Shown here piece by piece: positions 7,471-16,211 of a stretch of DNA of 64,000 bases. Below the pieces are notes generated by a model that was given only the letters and a program-made list of their open reading frames with translations, was not told the DNA's origin and searched no databases. The stretch spans positions 1,302,001 through 1,366,000 of the forward strand of contig NZ_JUHB01000001.1 of the NCBI RefSeq assembly GCF_000799565.1, read 5' to 3'. The DNA comes from Cellulophaga sp. Hel_I_12. Lineage in GTDB: Bacteria; Bacteroidota; Bacteroidia; Flavobacteriales; Flavobacteriaceae. The translations under genes and the position numbers were made by a program. Position 1 is the stretch's first letter; every line of letters starts with the position of its first letter.

Positions 7471-8862
7471 TTAGTTTTCTTTTACGCTGCCATAGGTATC
7501 CATTAAATAAATTAAGCTGGTCATGGTAGCAGCTCCTAATTCTAATTCTCTTTTGTTTACATGTTCAAAAGTATCGTTAGCCGCATGATGATGGTCAAAA
7601 TAGCGTTGTGAATCGGGCCTAAGACCTGCCATAACTATTTTATCATTTTTTAAAGGACCTATATCGGCTCCACTTCCGCCCTTCACAAACATATGAATCA
7701 AATAAGGTTCAAATAAGGGTTTCCATGATTGAATTTGGTCGAAATTCGCATCTGAACAATCAAAAGTAAATCCGCGAGGCGTAAATCCACCTGCATCACT
7801 TTCTAAGGCAAAAACATGATTTTCATTCTTACTTTTTGCAACCTCAGCGTATTTATTACCTCCCCGTAGTCCGTTTTCTTCATTCATAAATAACACTACT
7901 CTTAGGGTCCGTTTAGGTTTATACCCTATTTTCTTTAATATATGGAGCACTTCCATACTCTGAACGCAACCTGCACCATCATCATGTGAACCATCTCCTA
8001 AATCCCAAGAATCTAGGTGTCCGCCAACTACTATTATTTCATCAGGATACGTGCTTCCTTTTATTTCTCCTATGACATTAAAGGAGGGAACGTCTTCTAA
8101 TTGCTGACAGTTTTGTTTAAAATAAAAATTTACATCGGGATTAAGACTTATTGAAGCACTTAGCAAATCAGATGCTCTTGTACTAAGTGCAGCAGCAGGA
8201 ATACGATTTTCAACCGCAATGTCGCCGTAGCTCATTGCACCGGTATGTGGTAAATCATCAATTCTTAAGCTTAAAGACCGTACAATAACCCCAATAGCTC
8301 CGTATTGAGCAGCTTCCGCAGCACCGGAATAGCGTTGATCTACACATCCAGAATACCCATCGAAAGTGCTTATTTTGGTAGCATCCATGGGTCTATTAAA
8401 AAATACAATCTTGCCTTCTAGACGTTGCTTTCCCAAAATTGCAAGTTCGTCGATTCCCTTTACCTCAACAATATTTGCTTTTATCCCTCTAAAGGGTGTA
8501 CTTACGGATCCTCCTAGTGCCGTGATAGGCATATTAATGGTGACCCCTGGACTTGTTTCTAAATAAGCAAACTCAGGCAAACCTCTTGTCCATTTAGGTA
8601 CCATAACAGGCTGTAACCACACCTTGTCCAAACCTAATTCTTCGAGTTGCTTTTTTGTGTAATCTACCGCTTGCTGTGCTTGAACTGAACCAGACAAACG
8701 ACCTCCTATTTGGTTCGATAAATGACTTAACCAATCGTGAGCTTTACCTTGCGTTAATGCCGCGTCGTAAATAGCTCTTAATTGGGCCTCATCCGTTTTT
8801 TGAGAAAAAATAGAAGTACTAATTAAAAATAGGATCCAGATTAATTTATTCATTCTTTTCAC
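7471..8862 (-). CDS. Secreted M28 family aminopeptidase
   Basis: A 463-residue protein with a signal peptide (MNKLIWILFLISTSIFS). A PA-like insert lies at about 130-250. The M28 zinc ligands are visible: GGHLDSWDLGDGSHDDGAG, FMNEENGLRGG with the catalytic Glu pair, and a distal HHHAANDTFEHV. It should trim N-terminal residues from peptides in the periplasm or outside the cell. Its start overlaps the 3' end of the PPK2 gene by 17 bases, so the two are probably co-transcribed. The first ATG (MKR) or the fourth residue Met may be used. Confidence 0.92.
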   Translation of the reverse strand: MKRMNKLIWILFLISTSIFSQKTDEAQLRAIYDAALTQGKAHDWLSHLSNQIGGRLSGSVQAQQAVDYTKKQLEELGLDKVWLQPVMVPKWTRGLPEFAYLETSPGVTINMPITALGGSVSTPFRGIKANIVEVKGIDELAILGKQRLEGKIVFFNRPMDATKISTFDGYSGCVDQRYSGAAEAAQYGAIGVIVRSLSLRIDDLPHTGAMSYGDIAVENRIPAAALSTRASDLLSASISLNPDVNFYFKQNCQQLEDVPSFNVIGEIKGSTYPDEIIVVGGHLDSWDLGDGSHDDGAGCVQSMEVLHILKKIGYKPKRTLRVVLFMNEENGLRGGNKYAEVAKSKNENHVFALESDAGGFTPRGFTFDCSDANFDQIQSWKPLFEPYLIHMFVKGGSGADIGPLKNDKIVMAGLRPDSQRYFDHHHAANDTFEHVNKRELELGAATMTSLIYLMDTYGSVKEN

Positions 8863-9784
8863 TTTCTAATTGATTTTTATAATCCTGTAAATTAGCCTTG
8901 ATTTTATCATTAAGCTCAGGCTCCTTAATATCTTTGTATTTTGTTAATTCTTGCAGTAAAATATCGGCAACAATAAAACGCGCAGCTTTTTTATTGTCAG
9001 CTGGCACAACAAACCATGGTGCATGAGGTTTTGAAGTTTGATTTATGGCATCTTCGTAGCATTCTTGATACCTGTCCCATAGTTTACGTTCTTTTAAATC
9101 CCCTGGTGAAAATTTCCAGTTTTTTCTTTTAAGCTCTAACCGACGCAATAATCGCTGACGTTGCTCTTCTTTCGATACATTTAAAAAAAATTTAAAAATA
9201 ATAGTACCATTGTCCGCCAAGTGCTTTTCAAAACTATTAATTTGATCAAAGCGCTTTTGCCAAAAATGGTCTGTAATATCTTTGGTAGTATGGATTCCGG
9301 GAATATGTTCTCCTAAAATATACTCAGGATGTACTCTAGTCACTAAAACATTTTCATAATGGGTACGATTAAAAACACCTACTTTACCTTTTGCAGGTAA
9401 AGCGATATAATGACGCCATAAATAATCGTGTTTTAATTCTAATTCTGTAGGCACTTTAAAACTATGCACAACAACCCCCCTAGCATTAAAATCTTTAAAA
9501 ACTTCACGGATTAAACTGTCTTTACCAGCGGTGTCCATTCCTTGCAAACACATTAAAACACTGTACTTACCGTGTGCATATAATACATCTTGAAATTCAC
9601 CTAAGGTACGACGAACTTTTTCTAACTGTTTTTTTAATTCAGCATCTTCAGTATCAAAATTCTCTAAGGTTTTTAAACTTTTTAGCTTAACCTGAGTACT
9701 CACTTTATAATCGTCTATGTTCAGTGCTATTTTTTTACCCATAATTCTCATCATGTTTTTACGTTCTAAATATACTCGTAACAA
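8846..9784 (-). CDS. ppk2: Polyphosphate kinase 2 family protein
   Basis: A 312-residue PPK2. The Walker A motif is GMDTAGKDS, and the lid and phosphate-binding stretch GVFNRTHYENVLVTRVHPE is well conserved, as is the basic RLLRRLELKRKNWKFSPGDLKER region. PPK2 enzymes use polyphosphate to phosphorylate NDPs or NMPs; the subclass cannot be fixed by eye. The first 14 residues look spurious and MGKKIALNIDDYK is the likelier start. It is the first gene of a unit with the M28 peptidase. Confidence 0.92.
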   Translation of the reverse strand: MLRVYLERKNMMRIMGKKIALNIDDYKVSTQVKLKSLKTLENFDTEDAELKKQLEKVRRTLGEFQDVLYAHGKYSVLMCLQGMDTAGKDSLIREVFKDFNARGVVVHSFKVPTELELKHDYLWRHYIALPAKGKVGVFNRTHYENVLVTRVHPEYILGEHIPGIHTTKDITDHFWQKRFDQINSFEKHLADNGTIIFKFFLNVSKEEQRQRLLRRLELKRKNWKFSPGDLKERKLWDRYQECYEDAINQTSKPHAPWFVVPADNKKAARFIVADILLQELTKYKDIKEPELNDKIKANLQDYKNQLESEKNE

Positions 9785-9846
9785 GACTAATTAGCTTTAA
9801 TTTTAACAACAAAAGGTTTAAAAAAGACCTTAATCTTAGAAAAAAG

Positions 9847-9854
9847 TAAGTTTG
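9847..9854 (+). promoter_or_regulatory. Possible -7 box before the gene at 9941
   Basis: TAAGTTTG fits TAnnTTTG; it lies 87 bases upstream of the start codon and no -33 TTG is clear. Confidence 0.35.
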
Positions 9855-9940
9855 TCGAAAAAAATACAATTTAATAGATCCTAATTGTATCTTTAAAGTC
9901 AATAACATCCCAAATGTTACACTATTAAATAACTTGACCC

Positions 9941-10615
9941 ATGAAAAATACTACTTTTTTACTTGGCATTCTGTTGTTCGTATTTTTATCTTCATTTAAA
10001 ACTACAGACAGAGCTTGCGAATATGTTGGCTCCAACATTGAGTTTATTGGTTCACAAACTAAAAAAGCACTTTCTGAAACTGATTTTAACAAAACTAAAT
10101 TTGAAATCTACAAAGCGATTAATGCTATAGAAAAAACAAAAAGTAAACTTAAGGACTGCGGCTGTAGTTATGCTTCAAAAAATTTAATGGAAGCCTTAGA
10201 TAATCTAATAAATGCTACAAAAATTTCTAGAATAGAGGGTGCCAAAATATTCTTAAACAAAGCCCTAGAAAACTCGGATACCAGTTTGGAGTTATTACAG
10301 CAGCACCATACACACCAAAGCATATATCAACACGATAGACTTTCATTAAATTCAAAATCTCCTGAGGCATCCAAACTCCTGGACGATAGAAAACTTAGGC
10401 AAACTATTGATACTTCTTTAAAAGCTTTTGAAACCTCCATTCACAATATAGTTACAACGGTTGATTGCGAAGCTGCAAAAAAATACCTTCTAAGGGTATA
10501 CAGCAACTGCGAAACCGAACTATTGAACGAAAAACTTTCTGAAGGCAAAAAATATTATAATTTACGAACCAAGGCCATTACGGCAGAAGCCCTTAAAAAA
10601 TTAAATTGCTCCTAG
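9941..10615 (+). CDS. Secreted helical protein of unknown function
   Basis: A 224-residue protein that I cannot assign to a named family. A signal peptide (MKNTTFLLGILLFVFLSSF) is clear. The rest is predicted mostly helical and contains two related halves, each with a Cys-bearing turn (KDCGCSYASKNL near 67-78 and VDCEAAKKYLLRVYSNC near 166-182), which suggests an internal duplication with periplasmic disulphides. It ends 6 bases before the convergent sigma-54 activator gene and appears monocistronic. Confidence 0.75.
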   Translation: MKNTTFLLGILLFVFLSSFKTTDRACEYVGSNIEFIGSQTKKALSETDFNKTKFEIYKAINAIEKTKSKLKDCGCSYASKNLMEALDNLINATKISRIEGAKIFLNKALENSDTSLELLQQHHTHQSIYQHDRLSLNSKSPEASKLLDDRKLRQTIDTSLKAFETSIHNIVTTVDCEAAKKYLLRVYSNCETELLNEKLSEGKKYYNLRTKAITAEALKKLNCS

Positions 10616-10621
10616 TCTCTT

Positions 10622-11785
10622 TTATTTATTGGCAAAAAGATTGACATCAGAAGCATCAATTTCTGGTTTTCCTAAAATTATTAAACGCTCTACGACATTG
10701 CGGAGTTCTCTAATATTGCCAGTCCAATCATATTCTTTTAATAAACCAATGGCTTTATCTGAAAATTGTTTTTGTACGCTACCCTGTTCTAAAGCTATTT
10801 TTTTGGCAAAATAATCGATCAATAAAGGAATATCTTCTCTACGTTCATTCAGTGCTGGTACTTTAACCAAAATTACCGCCAATCTATGGTATAAATCTTC
10901 TCTAAACCTACCTTCTTCAATTTCTAGTTTTAAATCTTTATTGGTAGCTGCCACGACTCTTACATTCACCTTTATATCTTTATCGGAACCTACTCTTGAA
11001 ATTTTACTCTCTTGTAAAGCTCTTAAAACTTTTGCCTGTGCGGATAAACTCATATCCCCTATCTCATCTAAGAAAATAGTACCGTTATTAGCAGCCTCAA
11101 ATTTTCCAGCCCTGTCTCTAACCGCAGAAGTAAATGCACCTTTTACATGACCAAATAATTCACTTTCGATGAGTTCTGATGGTATGGCTGCACAATTTAC
11201 TTCAATAAAAGCTTCATTGTTTCGCATACTTTTTTCATGAATCCAATGTGCCACCAATTCTTTTCCGGTACCATTTGGTCCTGTAATTAATACACGAGCA
11301 TCGGTAGGAGCTACTTTTTCTATCATATCTTTTATGACATTGATCGCATCGCTTTCGCCCACCATTTCGTAATTTTTACTAACTTTTTTCTTTAGAATTT
11401 TATTTTCAACAAACAACTCCTTTCTATCTAAAGCATTTCGCACCGTTGTTAATAAACGATTTAAATCAGGCGGTTTTGAAATATAATCAAAGGCCCCCAA
11501 CCGCATCGTATTCACTGCGGTATTTAAATCACCATGCCCAGAAATCATAATAAATGGAATTTCAGGTTTTATTTTTTTACAGGCCTCTAATACTTCAACA
11601 CCATCCATTTTTGGCATTTTAATATCACAAAGCACTAAATCGTAATCTTCCTTTTTAAGCATTTCAATACCTTGAAGGCCATCTTCGGCTTCTTCTAGGG
11701 CATAGGCATTATTTTCTTCTGATAAAATTTTAACTAAAACCCTTCTAATGGCTGCTTCGTCTTCTATTATTAATATTTTAGACAT
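10622..11785 (-). CDS. Sigma-54 interacting response regulator lacking a DNA-binding domain
   Basis: A 387-residue NtrC-type protein. Residues 1-120 form a receiver with phosphoacceptor Asp54 (LCDIKMPKMDG) and Lys104. Residues about 140-375 form the AAA+ domain: Walker A GPNGTGKE (169-176), the sigma-54 loop as GAFTSA rather than GAFTGA (216-221), Walker B IFLDEIGD (237-244) and WTGNIRELRNVVERL. It stops about ten residues after the C-terminal helical part of the AAA+ module, with no Fis-type HTH. It should therefore act from solution or through a partner. It lies 10 bases downstream of a DUF6268 gene. The cognate kinase is not in the window. Confidence 0.92.
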   Translation of the reverse strand: MSKILIIEDEAAIRRVLVKILSEENNAYALEEAEDGLQGIEMLKKEDYDLVLCDIKMPKMDGVEVLEACKKIKPEIPFIMISGHGDLNTAVNTMRLGAFDYISKPPDLNRLLTTVRNALDRKELFVENKILKKKVSKNYEMVGESDAINVIKDMIEKVAPTDARVLITGPNGTGKELVAHWIHEKSMRNNEAFIEVNCAAIPSELIESELFGHVKGAFTSAVRDRAGKFEAANNGTIFLDEIGDMSLSAQAKVLRALQESKISRVGSDKDIKVNVRVVAATNKDLKLEIEEGRFREDLYHRLAVILVKVPALNERREDIPLLIDYFAKKIALEQGSVQKQFSDKAIGLLKEYDWTGNIRELRNVVERLIILGKPEIDASDVNLFANK

Positions 11786-11795
11786 ATCTTTTTTT

Positions 11796-12674
11796 TTAAA
11801 GTCCTATTCTAAATCCGGTTCTAAAATAGAAACTAGGTTCCTCATTTATAGTGTAACTTATTTTTCGCTCTTCGTTTCGCAATACGGCATCTTGAAATAT
11901 GGTGTGGCCAAGATACCCATAAAAAAACATATTTTTATCTAAGGCGTATTGATACCCTAAAGTAACTATTGCCGCCGAAGAGGCTATGGCTGTTGCTGTC
12001 ATGCCGTTAGGAACTACAATGTTATTTTGTAGATTGCTATAATATCCATCTAGAATAAACTCTGTTTGGAACATATGCTTTTCATCAAGATGATATTTCA
12101 TACCACTTTTTGGAGCTCCTATGACATAGGACCAATGGGTATCAAATCTTTTCTCGTAATAAATTATGGGTAAGGGAATCCGCAAGGCTACTGTTCCGTT
12201 GTAAGCGATACCTAAAACTAATCGTGTGGGTTTCGCTATATCTTTTTGTTCTTTAAAAGCCCCTATCGTTACATTTAAAGTTAGATCCTTATTTTGTAAA
12301 CCATCGTTTAATGTGGAAGATAATCTGGGCGTCACCACACTGATAAATCGCCACTGCTCATCATATCGATGTATGTAAGCTACATTAAGATCGATGACGT
12401 GAAAATTCTTAAACACATTCTTGTCAAAAGGCAGTACTTGTTCTAGATTATAATTGAATCCATTATACTCGGCACCTATAAGAATATTGTCCTTTTCGCG
12501 CACTTTAAAAGGAATATTAGCCACCAATTTAATCCGAGAAAGTTGAGCACCTGCATTATTCTCAGGCATGGTCATATATTCTAAGCGTAAAACATCTGGG
12601 GTCTGTGCCTGTATGATCATCGAAAAAAAGAAACTAACAAAAAAAAAGATCCAAGTATTTTTACTTCTCATCAT
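11796..12674 (-). CDS. DUF6268 family outer-membrane barrel protein
   Basis: A 292-residue protein with a signal peptide ending at IIQAQ. The remainder is alternating amphipathic strands (WRFISVVTPRLSS, LTLNVTIGAF, FYGYLGHTIF) ending in FRTGFRIGL, an aromatic-rich C-terminal strand as in outer-membrane barrels. This matches DUF6268 proteins of Bacteroidota; function is not known. It overlaps the upstream MscS gene by 14 bases and is followed closely by the sigma-54 activator, so the three genes may form one transcript. Confidence 0.8.
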   Translation of the reverse strand: MMRSKNTWIFFFVSFFFSMIIQAQTPDVLRLEYMTMPENNAGAQLSRIKLVANIPFKVREKDNILIGAEYNGFNYNLEQVLPFDKNVFKNFHVIDLNVAYIHRYDEQWRFISVVTPRLSSTLNDGLQNKDLTLNVTIGAFKEQKDIAKPTRLVLGIAYNGTVALRIPLPIIYYEKRFDTHWSYVIGAPKSGMKYHLDEKHMFQTEFILDGYYSNLQNNIVVPNGMTATAIASSAAIVTLGYQYALDKNMFFYGYLGHTIFQDAVLRNEERKISYTINEEPSFYFRTGFRIGL

Positions 12675-13587
12675 TTATTTTACCTGTATTTACATGTTGA
12701 AAAGGCTGTTGTTGAAACAGATGTACATCTCTTTGAGGAAACGGAATGGTGATCTGATTCGCTCTGAAGCTATCATCTAACTTATACCGAATGGCACTTT
12801 TTATTCTTGGATCTGAAAAGCTATCATTAATAAAAAAATTTACAGAAAACAATAAGGCTGAATCTCCAAAATCCTCAAAAAGCACAAAGGGTTTAGGACT
12901 TTTCAAAATTCCTTTTTGTGAATGCACAGCCTCTTCTAAAAGCTTGGTTACTAAAGCTACATCGCTGCCATAAGCCACCCCAATTTTAACAGATTCCCTT
13001 GTGGTTCTATGGTTTTGCGTATAGTTATAAACCAATTCACTTATAAATTTATGATTTGGTATAATGATCACTTTATCGTCTCTGGTGATACACCTTGTTG
13101 TTCTTAATTTAATTTCAAAAACCTTACCCACTTTACCATCTACTTCAATAATGTCGCCTACGCTTAATGATTTATCTACAATAATAAAAATACCACCAAT
13201 AACATCTTGAAATATTTCTTGTAAGGCTAAACCTAAACCCACAAATAATGCTGCAGAGGCGGTGAGCAATATCGTAATATTAATACCGGCAGCGCTCATG
13301 GTAAAAACGATGACTATGAGGTAAATTAGGTATCTTAAAAACTTAAAAACACTGATAAATTTGTTTTTATCATCAACTTCCATCTTACGGGTGAAAAGGT
13401 ATCGCAGCCACTTTAACAGAAAACTAGTGGTCAAAAATGCCACCACCAAAAGTAATATTAAACCAATTGTAATATTAATTTCTTTTTCTCCTTTACCAAA
13501 TTGAATTCCTAAATCAAGAAAATCCTTTACGGTTCCCCATATGTCATTTTCAATAATTTCTTGTACTTTACCCGTCGTTTCTTGCAT
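12661..13587 (-). CDS. MscS family mechanosensitive channel
   Basis: A 308-residue small-conductance channel. There are three membrane segments at about 36-60, 83-103 and 108-132; the last is the pore helix (AASAALFVGLGLALQEIFQDVIGGIFI). The beta domain follows with VGDIIEVDGKVGKVFEIKLRTT and IIPNHKFISE, both classic MscS sequences. It releases solutes on hypo-osmotic shock. It starts 6 bases after the ABC permease stop, so it may belong to the same transcript. Confidence 0.93.
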   Translation of the reverse strand: MQETTGKVQEIIENDIWGTVKDFLDLGIQFGKGEKEINITIGLILLLVVAFLTTSFLLKWLRYLFTRKMEVDDKNKFISVFKFLRYLIYLIVIVFTMSAAGINITILLTASAALFVGLGLALQEIFQDVIGGIFIIVDKSLSVGDIIEVDGKVGKVFEIKLRTTRCITRDDKVIIIPNHKFISELVYNYTQNHRTTRESVKIGVAYGSDVALVTKLLEEAVHSQKGILKSPKPFVLFEDFGDSALLFSVNFFINDSFSDPRIKSAIRYKLDDSFRANQITIPFPQRDVHLFQQQPFQHVNTGKINDEK

Positions 13588-13593
13588 GATTAT

Positions 13594-14931
13594 TTAATAC
13601 TTTAACCATTTATACAGTTCTCTATAGGTAGGTTTTTTACCATACATTAAAATACCCACCCTGTAAATTTTTGCAGCAAACCAAACTATGCCTATAAATG
13701 TAATAATTAATAAAATTATAGAGACAATTAACTGCCATATAGGAACACCACCTTCTCCCAAGCCATTAGAGAGTCTCATAAGCATTACGATTGGTGATGT
13801 TAAGGGAAATAATGAAAATGCAACTGCAATAGGTCCGTGCGGATTATTAAATACAGAAAAAAAACCGACATAAATCGCTAGCATTAAAGGCAAAATAACT
13901 GGAAAAACAAATTGTTGCGTATCTGTTTCATTATCTACAGCTGCACCAATGGCCGCATAAATAGAACTATAGATGAGATAGCCAAGAAGAAAGTAAACCA
14001 AGAAAAAGGTCATCAGCATGGCCCAAGGAATTTTATATAATTCAGTCCCTAAGGTGAGCATTTTTTCGTTCATTTCAGAAATATTACCTGCCGATGGCAA
14101 TCCTGATTCAGTTATTTGATTTGCCGAATTAAAACTAGCGGGATCAATATCAAAAACTAAAATAACGATGGTTAAAAGTAGCGTGGCTGAAAAAATCCAT
14201 ATAATGAATTGGGTAATTCCTGCAAGTGATGTACCAATAATTTTTCCCATCATTAGCTGAAAGGGTTTTACTGACGATATAATGACTTCAATAATTCTGC
14301 TTGTTTTTTCTTCTATAACGCTGCGCATGACAAATCCACCATAAATAATAATAAACATCATTATTAAATAACCAAAGCCGCCACCTATAAATGCCCTTAT
14401 TTCATTAAAGCCTTTTACATTAAGTACTCCTGAAAACGTTGATGTACGCAAGGAAAAGTTGGCATTTATTTCTTCAAAATCTTTTTTAGAAACACCTAAT
14501 TGTTGCAATCTTTTTTGCTCTAATCTAAATGCAAATATTTTTTCAAGTTTATCAATTACTAGACTGCTAGGGGATTCTTTAGTATAAAAATAGGTGTTGG
14601 CTGTAATTTCTTCTAAATTATTATCGTCAGGAATGTGTAGTAAGCCATAATATCCTAAGCTAAGGGTAGAATCTATCGCCGATTTTACGGTTATATCTTC
14701 AAAATTTACATACGATGTTGACGCGGTAGTTATAAATTCATTACTAAAATAATCACTTTCATTTAAAACGGCTATAATTGTTTTTTCACTGTCATTCAAT
14801 TTAGTTAAAAATGCAATCAAAATAACCATAGCCACCATTAAAATAGGGCTCAAAAAAGTCATTATAACGAAAGATTTATTCCTGACTTTGGCTAAATATT
14901 CCCTTTTTATAATCAATCCTAATTTATTCAT
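13594..14931 (-). CDS. ABC-2 type permease (NatB-like)
   Basis: A 445-residue permease with one N-terminal membrane helix (SFVIMTFLSPILMVAMVILIAFL), a large extracytoplasmic domain to about residue 175 and five or six C-terminal helices. This is the layout of NatB-type exporters. The conserved VIEEKTSRIIEVIISSVKPFQLMMGKIIG segment (split here by two hydrophobic parts) is the coupling region of ABC-2 permeases. It overlaps the ATPase gene by 8 bases. Substrate unknown; sodium export was shown for the Bacillus relative. Confidence 0.9.
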   Translation of the reverse strand: MNKLGLIIKREYLAKVRNKSFVIMTFLSPILMVAMVILIAFLTKLNDSEKTIIAVLNESDYFSNEFITTASTSYVNFEDITVKSAIDSTLSLGYYGLLHIPDDNNLEEITANTYFYTKESPSSLVIDKLEKIFAFRLEQKRLQQLGVSKKDFEEINANFSLRTSTFSGVLNVKGFNEIRAFIGGGFGYLIMMFIIIYGGFVMRSVIEEKTSRIIEVIISSVKPFQLMMGKIIGTSLAGITQFIIWIFSATLLLTIVILVFDIDPASFNSANQITESGLPSAGNISEMNEKMLTLGTELYKIPWAMLMTFFLVYFLLGYLIYSSIYAAIGAAVDNETDTQQFVFPVILPLMLAIYVGFFSVFNNPHGPIAVAFSLFPLTSPIVMLMRLSNGLGEGGVPIWQLIVSIILLIITFIGIVWFAAKIYRVGILMYGKKPTYRELYKWLKY

Positions 14932-15859
14932 TCGAATTTTTACTTGCTATAGTTCTGATAAAAATTTCATTGGCAGACGGCACTTTCTCTAGAAAATGAT
15001 TTATGGGGGCAATAGCAGCCATTTGTGTTAAAACCTCTTGGGTGTTTTGATGCGTTAACTGCACATTGAAATTTAATTGGTTATAGGCTGCATCAAATTT
15101 TTCGTTGGCAATAGTAAACTTAGCTCTTAATTTATCAAGAAGATTTAAGCCTTCAGGGCTTTGCATCCCCACTTCAAAAATATTTTTTTTATAGGCATTT
15201 TTTATATCTGATAACTTGCCATCTAATATTTTTTCAGATTTATGAATTAAAGCAATATATTCACACAGTTCTTCCACAGACTCCATTCTATGTGTTGAAA
15301 ATATGATAGTAGTACCTTTTCGTTTTAATTCTAAAATTTCATCCTTAATAAGGTTGGCATTAATTGGATCAAAACCGCTAAAAGGTTCGTCAAAAATTAA
15401 AAGTTTAGGCTCGTGCAGAACAGTAACAATGAACTGTACTTTTTGTGCCATCCCTTTGGAAAGCTCCTGTACTTTTTTAAGCCACCAATCGCCTATCTCA
15501 AATCGATCAAACCAGTATTTTAGTTTTGTTTTAGCTTCATTTTTGGGCATCCCTTTTAATTGAGCTAGATACAAGGCTTGTTCCCCAACCCTCATGCTTT
15601 TATACAGCCCACGCTCTTCAGGCAAATAGCCTATTAAAGAAATATGTTTTTGATGTAATGGCTCTCCATTAAAAAAAACCAACCCAGTGTCGGGATGTGT
15701 AATTTGGTTGATAATTCGAATCAAGGTAGTTTTACCTGCGCCGTTGGGCCCAAGTAGTCCATAAATACTATTTTCTGGAATTTCTAAAGAAATTTTATTT
15801 AATGCGATATGGTTTCCGTAGCTCTTACTAACTTCTTTAGCTACCAAAATATGGTTCAT
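14924..15859 (-). CDS. ABC transporter ATP-binding protein (NatA-like)
   Basis: A 311-residue ATPase. Walker A is GPNGAGKTT (38-46), the signature is LSKGMAQKVQ (about 137-146), Walker B is LLIFDEPFSGFDP and the switch His is in STHR. The C-terminal extension of about 90 residues corresponds to the DUF4162 domain usual in this export family. It pairs with the overlapping permease. A set of TTTAG/CTAAA repeats lies 45-117 bases upstream of its start and may be an operator. Confidence 0.93.
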   Translation of the reverse strand: MNHILVAKEVSKSYGNHIALNKISLEIPENSIYGLLGPNGAGKTTLIRIINQITHPDTGLVFFNGEPLHQKHISLIGYLPEERGLYKSMRVGEQALYLAQLKGMPKNEAKTKLKYWFDRFEIGDWWLKKVQELSKGMAQKVQFIVTVLHEPKLLIFDEPFSGFDPINANLIKDEILELKRKGTTIIFSTHRMESVEELCEYIALIHKSEKILDGKLSDIKNAYKKNIFEVGMQSPEGLNLLDKLRAKFTIANEKFDAAYNQLNFNVQLTHQNTQEVLTQMAAIAPINHFLEKVPSANEIFIRTIASKNSNE

Positions 15860-15904
15860 GAAATGAATTTTACCAAAGATATATAATTAGGTTCGTTTAA
15901 ACTT

Positions 15905-15976
15905 TTTCAGTGAACTAAAAAAATGCAACATAGGCGTAATTTAGTGTACTAAATGTAGAATATTTAGAGTACTAAA
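15905..15976. repeat. Three spaced TTTAG...CTAAA inverted repeats upstream of the ABC exporter
   Basis: Two copies of TTTAGWGTACTAAA at 15940-15953 and 15963-15976, 23 bases apart, and a weaker copy (TTTCAGTGAACTAAA) at 15905-15919. They lie between the ABC ATPase start and the dnaJ terminators. The rest of the 15860-16080 interval holds no gene that I can see. Confidence 0.45.
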
Positions 15977-16080
15977 AAGTTGCGTTCTAAAAAAGTGAGC
16001 TTAGCTCATCCGCCGTTCTGGTTTTACCTAACTCAATGGAATGCTCCCATTTTTACATTTCGAATCTACTAATTTCTCTA

Positions 16081-16117
16081 AAAACAAAACCCACCCTTAA
16101 AAGAATTCAAGGATGGG
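16081..16117 (-). terminator. Second hairpin downstream of grpE-dnaJ
   Basis: Stem CCCACCCTT with AAGGATGGG (one mismatch) and a 10-nt loop, followed on the minus strand by TTTTGTTTT. Confidence 0.6.
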
Positions 16118-16132
16118 AAAAAAAATTGCTAT

Positions 16133-16166
16133 GAAAAAGAAAATTAACATTGGTTTCCCAATGTTA
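16133..16166 (-). terminator. Intrinsic terminator of grpE-dnaJ
   Basis: A perfect 9-bp stem (TAACATTGG with CCAATGTTA), 4-nt loop and a T-rich tail on the minus strand, 46 bases after the dnaJ stop. Confidence 0.85.
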
Positions 16167-16211
16167 GTTCAAATATACGTATTTATTTTAAAAATCATAA
16201 TCAAAATGCAA

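Noticed and set aside
5721..15989. A 14-bp inverted match (TAGAACGCAACTTT at 5721 and its complement at 15976) between two intergenic regions
   Set aside because: Matches of this length are expected by chance in 64 kb of AT-rich DNA, and the flanks do not agree.
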